Assembly (NCBI GenBank): GCA_020636545.1 | Contig: JACJXS010000014.1 | Location: forward strand, 1-64,000 | Reading direction: 5' to 3' | Origin: Chitinophagales bacterium | GTDB taxonomy: Bacteria > Bacteroidota > Bacteroidia > Chitinophagales > JADIYW01 | Length of the DNA: 64,000 bases | Shown here: positions 1-8,082 of the stretch, in pieces | Layout: each line of letters starts with the position of its first letter | Position numbering within the stretch: the stretch's first letter is position 1 | Position numbers and translations under genes: made by a program | The notes under the pieces: model-generated | Told to the model about the DNA's origin: nothing | The model's database searches: none | Seen by the model: only the letters and a program-made list of their open reading frames with translations

Positions 1-110
1 ATTCATGCAGTGATCTACAATAGTAGAAATTATCGGCCATTTTCAGACTTATTATCAGTAATAATAATATGGTCATCTACAATAGTAGAAATTATCGGCC
101 ATTTTCAGAC
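1..110 (-). CRISPR. Leader-proximal end of a type V-A (Cas12a) CRISPR array
   Basis: Two identical 36-nt repeats lie at 13-48 and 75-110, separated by a 26-nt spacer at 49-74. Part of another spacer (1-12) precedes them, and the array continues off the left edge. On the minus strand the repeat begins GTCTGAAAATGG and ends AATTTCTACTATTGTAGAT. The terminal TCTAC-TATT-GTAGA hairpin is the Cas12a crRNA handle. The repeat direction matches the cas genes, so 75-110 is the first, leader-adjacent repeat and the newest spacer is 49-74. Array size and other spacers are not visible. Confidence 0.97.
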
Positions 111-122
111 CTTATTTAAACA

Positions 123-152
123 CAAATGTAATAAAAGTTTTTCATTTACAAA
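123..152 (-). promoter_or_regulatory. Promoter of the pre-crRNA in the CRISPR leader
   Basis: On the minus strand a TTTG (149-152) stands 18 nt before TACATTTG (123-130), a match to the Bacteroidota -33/-7 promoter form. Transcription would start near 116-119, a few bases before the first repeat at 110. The leader between cas2 and the array (111-294) is very AT-rich and has no gene. The position fits a pre-crRNA promoter well; the start site itself is inferred. Confidence 0.6.
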
Positions 153-294
153 TACTTATAAAAAAAATAATATATACACATTTACCCCACCCCTAAATAA
201 CAAAGCACTTATTTTATGTACTTAAATATTTGGAATTCAATTAATTGTATTGATATTTATTTTTTTTTATTAATTGCAAACAGCCTAAGGTTTG

Positions 295-573
295 CTAAAT
301 AAATATTAAGTCATTGTCCAAAAGGTTGGCACTTCCATATTTGGTTATGCTATTTTTCTCTGAAGTAAAAATATAAATACTGTCACCAGGTTCAAATAAC
401 TTTTTGAAGTTGGCTTCAATATTCGTCTTGACTATATCTAATATTCTATTGGAGTTCTCTATTTCATAAACAGAAAACTGAACCCTAACTCCATATCGCT
501 CCAAAAACTTTGAAAAGCGACTTCTTGTTTTATTACTAGTGATATCGTATGCAACAATAATAACTTTACTCAT
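295..573 (-). CDS. cas2: CRISPR-associated endoribonuclease-fold protein Cas2
   Basis: 92 residues from the ATG at 573. This start is preferred over an upstream one because the protein then opens MSKVIIVAYDIT, the first beta strand of the Cas2 ferredoxin fold with its conserved Asp. The segment around GVRVQFSVYEIE is the second typical Cas2 strand. Cas2 forms the structural core of the Cas1-Cas2 integrase that adds new spacers. The ORF overlaps the end of cas1 by 8 nt, so the two are translationally coupled, and it is the last gene before the leader. Confidence 0.95.
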   Translation of the reverse strand: MSKVIIVAYDITSNKTRSRFSKFLERYGVRVQFSVYEIENSNRILDIVKTNIEANFKKLFEPGDSIYIFTSEKNSITKYGSANLLDNDLIFI

Positions 574-1537
574 AATTAAATTTTGGATATTCAACAATAT
601 TTTTTTGCCCCATAAAACATCTATAATAACTTTGAATATATTTATAGATACTAGATTTGTGTTCTATAATAGCCTCAAAAAAAACCTTAGTATAGTTTTT
701 TCTATATTCAGATTTTAAATAATATGCATTCTTTATCAGCTCAAAATCTGAGGTTTTGAAGGTACCATATTTCAAAGACTTCCGTATTTGATGTTCAATA
801 ATACAACGGAAGGGTTCCATTAAATCACAAACTAAGCTTTTTCTCCTAAACCATAATTGATGATAAACACCTATATATGGGTCAAACCCAAACAACCTTG
901 TCATACATTCTATATAATTAAATAGCATCGTATAGCCAATATCCAATGTTGCATTAATGGTATCTACTTTGACTCTAGGAAGCCTCAAATTCCAGTTTGC
1001 AAATTCAAAATAGGCTTGAAAATATATTTTTGCTGCTGTTCCTTCCAAACCCATTAATTCTCTATAATCATTTACATTTTTAATTTTTTCTAAATTATAT
1101 TGAATGGTATTTTTCGCTTTATTAAAAATCTCACTTTTTTCTCTAGTTTTACTTAATAAAACCAATTGGTTATTCAGTTTATTGAAGACAATAGTTTGGG
1201 CAATTTCTAATACTCCTTTGGGTTGAGTGTATTGTTTTTTTCTTAGTAAAAAGTTAGCTTCTGCCATATTTCCAAAATAAAATACGGGTCTAAAGTTGGG
1301 TTTCATCACAACAATAGGAATCCCATGCTTATTGCAATGTTCAATTAAAGCTGTTGTTATAGTTGTATGTCCTACAACCAACAAACTAAGAATCTTTGGA
1401 AAAGGAAGTTTGGTAATGGCTTTCCCAGTTTCTTCATTTTCCAGCATCAGTCTTCCGGCAGAAACTTTTAATCTTTGTTTTTCTAAACCATTAATTACAA
1501 ACAAACTTCTATTTTCGATATCTTTATGTGTAAACAT
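566..1537 (-). CDS. cas1: CRISPR integrase Cas1 (type V)
   Basis: About 323 residues from the ATG at 1537 (another ATG at 1543 gives two more). The open frame extends upstream to 1633 inside cas4, but that extension does not look like a Cas1 N terminus. Cas1 is the metal-dependent integrase that inserts spacers at the leader-repeat junction. The three catalytic positions are visible: Glu165 in GLEG, His226 in GVYHQLW, and Asp238/Glu241 in CDLMEPFR. The start overlaps the cas4 end by 14 nt and the stop overlaps cas2 by 8 nt, so cas4-cas1-cas2 form one tightly coupled adaptation module. Confidence 0.95.
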   Translation of the reverse strand: MFTHKDIENRSLFVINGLEKQRLKVSAGRLMLENEETGKAITKLPFPKILSLLVVGHTTITTALIEHCNKHGIPIVVMKPNFRPVFYFGNMAEANFLLRKKQYTQPKGVLEIAQTIVFNKLNNQLVLLSKTREKSEIFNKAKNTIQYNLEKIKNVNDYRELMGLEGTAAKIYFQAYFEFANWNLRLPRVKVDTINATLDIGYTMLFNYIECMTRLFGFDPYIGVYHQLWFRRKSLVCDLMEPFRCIIEHQIRKSLKYGTFKTSDFELIKNAYYLKSEYRKNYTKVFFEAIIEHKSSIYKYIQSYYRCFMGQKNIVEYPKFNYE

Positions 1538-2096
1538 GATCATTTTGAGTTTTATCACATAGAGCAGCATAGATACAATGGCTGCATTTAGTGGGATTAG
1601 GAATAAACTCTTGCTCAAAATCATATCGGGCAATGGTTCGTATATGCTGTCTTAATTCCTGAAATTCACTTTCTTCAGGAATATTTACGAGATAGGTTTT
1701 TCTGTCTTTGATAGAAAAAAATGAAATTGTATTAATTACATAACCCATTTCTATTAATGCAAAATACTGTGCCCAAAGTTGATAATAATAACCCTTATAA
1801 ATCGTAGTAATATGGTATTTGCTTTCTACTAATCTTTTTTCTGAGACATAAAGCGTATCAATTTTGCCATATATTCCCAGACGATTAGAGATGACATAAA
1901 TACCTTTCAAGATTTTAGTAATTTGCTTTTTATTGCCTTTTTCATCATCTATATTGATATGACTAGCTTTGCCAGTTTGTTGAGGTGCTGCACTATACAC
2001 CTCTTCTTCACTATTGTCAAATACCTGATGCAAATACAAGGAATAGGGGCAAAAAATAAAATCGTTGAGGTACGAAATAGGCAAATAAGTTTCCAT
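1524..2096 (-). CDS. cas4: CRISPR-associated exonuclease Cas4
   Basis: 190 residues. A RecB-type nuclease with a 4Fe-4S cluster that trims prespacers and selects those with a correct PAM. One cysteine lies near the N terminus (FCPYSLY, residue 17). Three more are C-terminal in CSHCIYAALC, giving the four cluster ligands. The nuclease core shows GKIDTLY (Asp), LVESKYH (Glu and Lys) and QLWAQY, the QxxxY-type helix. Its start is 52 nt after the end of the RhuM gene. Together with cas1 and cas2 it supplies spacer acquisition for the Cas12a effector. Confidence 0.93.
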   Translation of the reverse strand: METYLPISYLNDFIFCPYSLYLHQVFDNSEEEVYSAAPQQTGKASHINIDDEKGNKKQITKILKGIYVISNRLGIYGKIDTLYVSEKRLVESKYHITTIYKGYYYQLWAQYFALIEMGYVINTISFFSIKDRKTYLVNIPEESEFQELRQHIRTIARYDFEQEFIPNPTKCSHCIYAALCDKTQNDHVYT

Positions 2097-2148
2097 AGGC
2101 TTTCATATTTTTATCAGTATGTCAAAGAGCTTAGAGGAGAAAATTGAT

Positions 2149-3177
2149 TTATGGTTTATTGTCTTTTGTTTGCTCTAACAGTTTATCAAAGTCAGATTGG
2201 TACAATTTATCCTGCACAATACGGTATTTTTCAAATTCGCTTTCTGCAAAGGCTTGGGCTATTTCATGTGTTACTTTGCCGGGATTGTCTAAGATTTCAC
2301 GCTCGTTGAATTGTAGAAAAGCATTTAATTTTTCTACCCAATCGCTCATATACATTACTTTTCTGCGTTTGGCTTGGTCTTCTGCATAATCTAAATACAT
2401 GGTAACAATTCGATTCAAACTACCTAGTTCTTCTTCATTCAGGTAGTTTTTGGCAATGCTTACATCACTTTTTCGGATTTTTCCATCAGGGGCATTCTTC
2501 CACGAAGTAAGCCCCATATTTGGTTGAGTATGGTTGGCACGGTGATATACAATTTCAGCAGCCGTTTCACGAGTAATAGCCCAATGCAATTTATTTTGTA
2601 CGGTAGCAAAAAATGTTTTTGTTTCAGCACTATTCACATTGTAATCGGCACTGCATTCCGCATAGATATCCGTTATTTTTTGATAAAAACGCCTTTCGCT
2701 GCTACGAATATCACGAATGCGTTCCAGCGTTTCGTCAAAATAATCTTGTCCGAAAATATATTCAGGTTGTTTGAGTCGCTCCACATCAAGCACAGAACCT
2801 TTTTGAATGTATTCCTTTAAGATATGGCTTGCCCAGTTGCGAAAAAGTATTGCCCGTTCTGAATTGACCCGATACCCCACCGCAATGACCAATTCTAATT
2901 TATAAAAAGAAGTGTTGTAATTTTTACCGTCTTCGGCAGTATGTGCAAATTTTGCACATACTGAAATTTCTGCCAATTCACCTGTTTTGAAAATATTCTT
3001 TATATGCTTGGTAATTACCGAACGTTCCACACCAAACAGCAAGGCTATTGACTTCTGTGTAAGCCAAAGGTTTTCGTATTGCAACAACACTTCTACTTTC
3101 GGTACATTATTCCCATCTCGGTAAATGATGATTTCCCCGCTCTCGCCTTCGTGTAGGATTATTTTTTTCTTACTCAT
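2149..3177 (-). CDS. RhuM-family (COG3943-like) protein inside the cas operon
   Basis: 342 residues, recognised as the virulence RhuM family. An N-terminal region resembles a helix-turn-helix (LWLTQKSIALLFGVERSVI). It is followed by the family's conserved stretch around YKLELVIAVGYRVNSERAI and FRNWA. The C-terminal half is rich in charged helices. The biochemical role of the family is not established; members often sit beside restriction-modification or other defence genes. Its ATG overlaps the cas12a stop codon by one base (TAATG), so it should be translated by ribosomes finishing cas12a. It looks full-length. Base composition resembles cas12a and is less AT-rich than cas1. It may be a passenger, a regulator or a defence partner; the sequence cannot decide. 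Confidence 0.85.
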   Translation of the reverse strand: MSKKKIILHEGESGEIIIYRDGNNVPKVEVLLQYENLWLTQKSIALLFGVERSVITKHIKNIFKTGELAEISVCAKFAHTAEDGKNYNTSFYKLELVIAVGYRVNSERAILFRNWASHILKEYIQKGSVLDVERLKQPEYIFGQDYFDETLERIRDIRSSERRFYQKITDIYAECSADYNVNSAETKTFFATVQNKLHWAITRETAAEIVYHRANHTQPNMGLTSWKNAPDGKIRKSDVSIAKNYLNEEELGSLNRIVTMYLDYAEDQAKRRKVMYMSDWVEKLNAFLQFNEREILDNPGKVTHEIAQAFAESEFEKYRIVQDKLYQSDFDKLLEQTKDNKP

Positions 3178-6100
3178 TAGTTTTTATTTTTATTCTGCAC
3201 AAACTGCAACCAACCTTTATTGGTCTTGTCCAAATCCAGATTCTTCCAATCTTCTCCATCAAATTCATGAATTTGGTAGAGCCACATTAAACCCTTTTTG
3301 GCGATATGATAAGCACCGTTGGCATCGGCATCTTTAGGTAACGTAGCATCAGCATTGCGGCTGTCGTAAAATACGCCTTGCTCATTTTTTACAGGAGAAA
3401 TCAGGTAATCCACTTCACTATTCGTAATGCTGTTACGCATTTGAAGCGTGAGTTTAAACAAATCCATCATGCCTTTTAGGAAGTCTTTTTCCTTTTGTGC
3501 GGCTATTTGTGCTTTGATACATGCACCACTTCCATAACTGACATTGTATTTACCTAAGAGGTCTTCAAATTGTTCGGTGAGTTTAATTTCTTTATTGTCC
3601 CATTGGTTATTCGCAGAAGGATTTCTGAAAGTTAAAATTCTTTCTCCGTGGGTGCAAACCGTCCATTGGGTTTTTGTGCCTTCCGCCTTTGTGGTGAAAT
3701 TGTCGTAATCAAAAGCAAATTCAAAATATTGCTCCTTTGTATTAAAGCGAATGCTATCAAATTTTTCAAAAAACTGTTGAGCCTTTTCTACACTTTCGTA
3801 TTTGGTATAAAATAAGTTTACAAAACCGGTGGTAGGGTCTATCTTACTGGTATTCCAAGCCGGCACATAAAATAGGAAACCACTTTGTTTACCCATTTTT
3901 TGAAAGCTTTCAAACTTATTAGCCAATTGTAAGGCATTGTACAAGCCTCCAACTTCATCAGGAGCTTTGTCTTTGAACACTAAATAATTGAGCTTGTCAA
4001 TCAGCATTTTTTCAAGCTTTTGATAGACTTGTTTTTCTACTGCAAACCTTCCTCGTTTAAAGCCCATGTTCAGGTCTTCCATCACCACAATGGCATTGTA
4101 CTCCACCATCATTGTGGCTATCTTGTGCACCACTTGAGAGATATAGCCTTCTTTCAGTTCTTTAATGTTTTCTATCGCTCCCCAGTTTTCTCTGGCATCG
4201 GCTCTTTCTTTTTCTTTCTTTTCTAAAAGCGTTTTGTAAGCCGTTTTGTGGGTAATGCCTTTGTATTCGTTGATGATATCATTGAGGGAAAATTGTTGCA
4301 AAATTTCTCCTTTTTGATTGATGAGGGAGAGATAAATGAGGTGTCTTTCACCACGGTCTAAGCCAATGATATTGACATCGGGATTTTGTCTTAAAAACGA
4401 AAGTACCTCTTGGTTGATGTAGTCATTGCCACTGGCTTTAAAATTGAGTGTAATGGGTACATGAAACTGGAATTTATCTACAGTAAATCGTTTCTCTTTC
4501 ACCAAATTATAAGCAAACAAACTTTCTTTCTTGGTGTTGAGCGGATTTTTATTGGCAACTTTTTCATTGGCTTTATGCACAATAATTTTATCCTTCTTGA
4601 TGGAAGATTTACGATAGAAGATTTCAGCTTGTCCATTGAGTTTATACACTACATCTTTCAAATTTTCGGGATCAAATAAGGCTTTCCAATACAGGGTATG
4701 CATATTGGGTTTGCCTTTGCTGTATTCAGAAAAATCTTTGTTATAAATTTGGAAGAGATAAAGTTTGCCTTCGTCAACCAATTGGTGGATGTAGGTTTTA
4801 GAAACTTTGACAAAGCTAATTTGATATGCTTGTGAATTGATGTGGTCAGTAAACTCACCAAAATTATCATACTTGCTAGAGTCTTTAAACGTAAATTGAT
4901 AGCTGTCGAAATACTCTATTGTTCTTTGCTTGTAATAATCAATAAAAGCAATGAGGTCTTCTTTTTTAAAAGTTTCACTTAGTTTAGAATAAGATCTATT
5001 TTTTCTAATTGCATTTATGTTCTCTGGTAAATAATTGTTTTTTAGATTCTCTAATTGTAAATTCTGACCAATAAACTCGCCTGATTTTTCTTTTCTTCCA
5101 TTTTTCTTAACAGTTTTATTATCAATAACCATAAGATTTTGTACATCTTTACTTGGGTCTGCGGCTTGTAGATACACCATTTTATAGATGACATCATTCT
5201 CACTTGTTGGTTGAGGCAAGTTTTTCCAATTCCTTTTCCAATCTTTATCTAATACTCCGAGAAAAAATTTATCTCTCTCTTTAAATATTACACTTGATGT
5301 AGGCACTTCTCTGTCAATTGGCCAACCTCCTAAGAATTCCGGATTTTCAAAATTCAACTTATACTTTTCTACGCTATATGCTTTTTGCGATGCAAAGTTG
5401 CGGACCTTGTTGTAGAGTGAAACTAAATGTTGCAATTGTTCGTAATAAGGCGCTATGGTATTATAAAAACTTTGGTCTTTTTCTAAGGTGCTGTCGTTGG
5501 GAAGCATCAGGGGTTTCACAAAGTGCAAAACCAACATCAAAGCATCTAAAAAGGCTTTTATATCGTCAATTTCTTTGGTCTCTTGATTCAACTTTTTGTC
5601 TTCGGGATAATCCTGTTCCAATAGTCCTTTTACACAACTATATTTAGCGGTTACATTAGATACCAAATCATATTCCTTGTCATTGACTTTGGTTGTGAAA
5701 TGGGTATTGAAATAGCTTGCAATTAGGTGTTGCTCTTCTTGCAAATCTTTGAGCAAATCATTTTCAGCACGATAATTCCAGAGGGCTGTTTCAATTTCTG
5801 CAATAGAGAAATAATCTTGTTTTAGGAATTTTTCAATCGCTTCTTCCTGCTTTTTTGAAAGTCCTTTTTTACCTATCTCCAGCGTGTTGGTAAAACTATA
5901 TTTCAACGCATCTTTTATCAAACTAAAATCACTAAACAGCGCTTGAGAAATATCGGTAATGGCTTTTCCGTTGCGGATATAAATTTGGGAAAGATTATTG
6001 CTGCTTAAGTTTGCCAGCAATTCTTTTACTCGTTCCAAAACATTTTCAGTATCTTCTTTTTCAGAGGATTGATAAGATTTTATATTGGCGTGGTAATATT

Positions 6101-7055
6101 CCTTGATTGCATTGAGTACCTCTTGGCTATTTTCAAATTTGTCGTGTAAAAAAGAAACACTTTCCCTATCGCTCAAAATCATTTTGTAGAGCGGTTTAAT
6201 TTTCGGAATTCTATTTTTTTTGTCCGCTTGTTTTTGGTTATAAAGATTGATGTATTCGTTTAAACCTTGAATTTTCTTTTCATTTTCTTTAGGTGTTCGT
6301 CCTCCAATAATGAGGTTATACACCTCTATTTGTTTTTGAGTTAAAACCATATTGTAATAGCCCAACTCAAAAGCTTCATCTATATAGCGTATGTTTAGAT
6401 ATTCTTCAATCTCTTTATAGAGTACACTGCACTTTTCGTACAGTTCCGGTACTGCTTTCAGCTTTTCAAACACCTTTATATTATCCAAAAACTTAGGCAA
6501 ATTTTCATGTACCAAACGGTAAGCAATAGCGGTACTCTGTGCCTTATCGGTGTACATGTTTTTTCGGTTTTCATGAAAGCCGGTAAAATAGGTGGTAAAG
6601 GTTTTGAACTCCTCAACTTTATCTTTATCTTCTTTCTGCTCCAACCAATCTACCATTAACTTTGTAATGAGTTCTTTTTTATCCAGAACTTTAAAAATCT
6701 CGTTGGATTCTCCAGTCTTAAATGCAGTAACAATTTCTTTTCTTAGTTCCTCCTGAATTTTTTCAAATTTCTTTTTAAAGTCATCTTCTTTTTTAGCCTC
6801 AGCAGGGGCAAAATATAAATTCTGTAAATCTTCTAATTGGGTCAATTTTAAAGGACTAAGAGCTAGTTCTATAAAATGCTGGTGGTAACGGTCTATCAGT
6901 TTCTTTACTTCTTGATAGCTTTTTGCTCTGTTAGCATCTTGAAGTAACAAACCTTTGGTTTGAATATGCTCTAAGGTTCTGCCAATGGGTTTGAGTTCAA
7001 AACGCAGGGTTTTGGAGAGTTGGTATTTGTCGGTAAAATCTAATAAGTTAGCCAT
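3177..7055 (-). CDS. cas12a: Type V-A CRISPR effector nuclease Cas12a (Cpf1)
   Basis: 1292 residues, normal for the family. A single-protein RNA-guided DNA endonuclease that also processes its own crRNA. The N terminus (LSKTLRFELKPIG) is the typical WED-I start. The split RuvC site is complete: Asp900 in IGLDRGERH, Glu993 in VVMEDLNMGFK and Asp1244 in DADANGAYH. The crRNA-processing patch is present: His827, and Lys853/Lys855 in KEKRFT. The bridge helix and Nuc regions look intact, including TFRNPS. The PAM-interacting stretch (about residues 610-690) lacks the usual Met-Leu/Ile-Pro-Lys element seen in the Francisella and Acidaminococcus enzymes; it carries ADPSKDVQ and a lysine-rich segment instead. 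First gene of the cas operon; a plausible promoter lies upstream near 7150. Confidence 0.97.
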   Translation of the reverse strand: MANLLDFTDKYQLSKTLRFELKPIGRTLEHIQTKGLLLQDANRAKSYQEVKKLIDRYHQHFIELALSPLKLTQLEDLQNLYFAPAEAKKEDDFKKKFEKIQEELRKEIVTAFKTGESNEIFKVLDKKELITKLMVDWLEQKEDKDKVEEFKTFTTYFTGFHENRKNMYTDKAQSTAIAYRLVHENLPKFLDNIKVFEKLKAVPELYEKCSVLYKEIEEYLNIRYIDEAFELGYYNMVLTQKQIEVYNLIIGGRTPKENEKKIQGLNEYINLYNQKQADKKNRIPKIKPLYKMILSDRESVSFLHDKFENSQEVLNAIKEYYHANIKSYQSSEKEDTENVLERVKELLANLSSNNLSQIYIRNGKAITDISQALFSDFSLIKDALKYSFTNTLEIGKKGLSKKQEEAIEKFLKQDYFSIAEIETALWNYRAENDLLKDLQEEQHLIASYFNTHFTTKVNDKEYDLVSNVTAKYSCVKGLLEQDYPEDKKLNQETKEIDDIKAFLDALMLVLHFVKPLMLPNDSTLEKDQSFYNTIAPYYEQLQHLVSLYNKVRNFASQKAYSVEKYKLNFENPEFLGGWPIDREVPTSSVIFKERDKFFLGVLDKDWKRNWKNLPQPTSENDVIYKMVYLQAADPSKDVQNLMVIDNKTVKKNGRKEKSGEFIGQNLQLENLKNNYLPENINAIRKNRSYSKLSETFKKEDLIAFIDYYKQRTIEYFDSYQFTFKDSSKYDNFGEFTDHINSQAYQISFVKVSKTYIHQLVDEGKLYLFQIYNKDFSEYSKGKPNMHTLYWKALFDPENLKDVVYKLNGQAEIFYRKSSIKKDKIIVHKANEKVANKNPLNTKKESLFAYNLVKEKRFTVDKFQFHVPITLNFKASGNDYINQEVLSFLRQNPDVNIIGLDRGERHLIYLSLINQKGEILQQFSLNDIINEYKGITHKTAYKTLLEKKEKERADARENWGAIENIKELKEGYISQVVHKIATMMVEYNAIVVMEDLNMGFKRGRFAVEKQVYQKLEKMLIDKLNYLVFKDKAPDEVGGLYNALQLANKFESFQKMGKQSGFLFYVPAWNTSKIDPTTGFVNLFYTKYESVEKAQQFFEKFDSIRFNTKEQYFEFAFDYDNFTTKAEGTKTQWTVCTHGERILTFRNPSANNQWDNKEIKLTEQFEDLLGKYNVSYGSGACIKAQIAAQKEKDFLKGMMDLFKLTLQMRNSITNSEVDYLISPVKNEQGVFYDSRNADATLPKDADANGAYHIAKKGLMWLYQIHEFDGEDWKNLDLDKTNKGWLQFVQNKNKN

Positions 7056-7338
7056 GAAAACACAATTTTAATAATTTTTCAATATTCTTCTTATAACACA
7101 ATATAATAATATTAATTAAAAAGTAAAACATTAATAATTTACCACAACAACAAAGGCTATTATTATTTATTGTAATTTGATTTTTGCGACGTTTTCTATT
7201 ATTTATTATAGTGTAAACAAATTTCATATTCAGGAATACAAATTAAAACAATTCGTTCCTCCAATAGCTGATAGCTTTTATATAAAAAACTCAATAATTA
7301 TCTTAAATTTAAGCCATAAGACAAATTTTAAATTACCT

Positions 7339-7932
7339 ATGATAGAAATACGCTTTGCAGACTTTCTTAGCTCCAATAGTACTTTAGAGCCTACGTTAAT
7401 GGAGGCACTACTTAATCGGTGTAAAAATGTGCATATTAAAAAAGGAGATTTCTGGTTACGTGCTGGAGAAGCTTGTCAGCAAACGCTTTTTGTAGAAAAT
7501 GGTTTACTTCGTTATTATTCTATTGATGATAAAGGCAAAGAGCATCTCTTACAATTTGCACCTGAAGGTTGGTTTGTTTCAGACAGAGCAAGTATTTTCT
7601 TTAATGAGCCGTCAGCTTATTTTATTCAAGCATTAGAAGATACTGAAGCCATCATTTTAGACGAATCTTTTATGTTAGATTTAGCCAAAAAAGACGTTTC
7701 GTTTATGGAATTCAATAATAAACTACTACACAACCATATCCGTCAGTTACAAAACCGAATCAATCAATTGTTGAGTGCAAGTGCCGAAGAACGTTACTTA
7801 CATTTTACTAGAATCTATCCTGATATTTTATTACGTGTTCCACAATTGATGGTTGCTTCTTATTTGGGTATTACTCCAGAAAGTTTAAGTCGAGTGCGTA
7901 AGGAACTGGCTCAAAGAAACCATAAATCTTAA
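7339..7932 (+). CDS. Crp/Fnr-family transcriptional regulator
   Basis: 197 residues from the ATG at 7339. The frame is open upstream to 7177, but the extra 54 residues do not resemble the family. A cyclic-nucleotide-binding-type beta barrel (FWLRAGEACQQTLFVENGLLRYY) is followed by a dimer helix and a C-terminal helix-turn-helix (VASYLGITPESLSRVRKEL). No Fnr-type cysteine cluster is visible, so the ligand is unknown. It is transcribed divergently from cas12a across a 283-bp AT-rich gap, and could in principle act on the cas promoter, though no operator is visible. Confidence 0.88.
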   Translation: MIEIRFADFLSSNSTLEPTLMEALLNRCKNVHIKKGDFWLRAGEACQQTLFVENGLLRYYSIDDKGKEHLLQFAPEGWFVSDRASIFFNEPSAYFIQALEDTEAIILDESFMLDLAKKDVSFMEFNNKLLHNHIRQLQNRINQLLSASAEERYLHFTRIYPDILLRVPQLMVASYLGITPESLSRVRKELAQRNHKS

Positions 7933-8082
7933 ATTCAATATTCGAAGCATTAATCATTTAATTCCTACTTTTTTCATCAATAGAAAACGAGGCTTATTAC
8001 TTAAGTTAAATTACAAAAATAACAACTTAACAATATTTCTATTCATAGAATAAATAGTATAACTGCGTGCTGTCTTTTAGCT

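Noticed and set aside
10..225. A 71-codon plus-strand open frame at the left edge
   Set aside because: It runs through two CRISPR repeats and the leader; the repeated residues come from the repeats, not from a protein.
1543..1633. Upstream extension of cas1 by about 30 residues
   Set aside because: It lies inside cas4, is not Cas1-like, and an ATG at 1537 gives the expected N terminus.
7177..7338. N-terminal extension of the Crp/Fnr regulator
   Set aside because: The residues are low-complexity and unlike the family; the ATG at 7339 gives a normal start.
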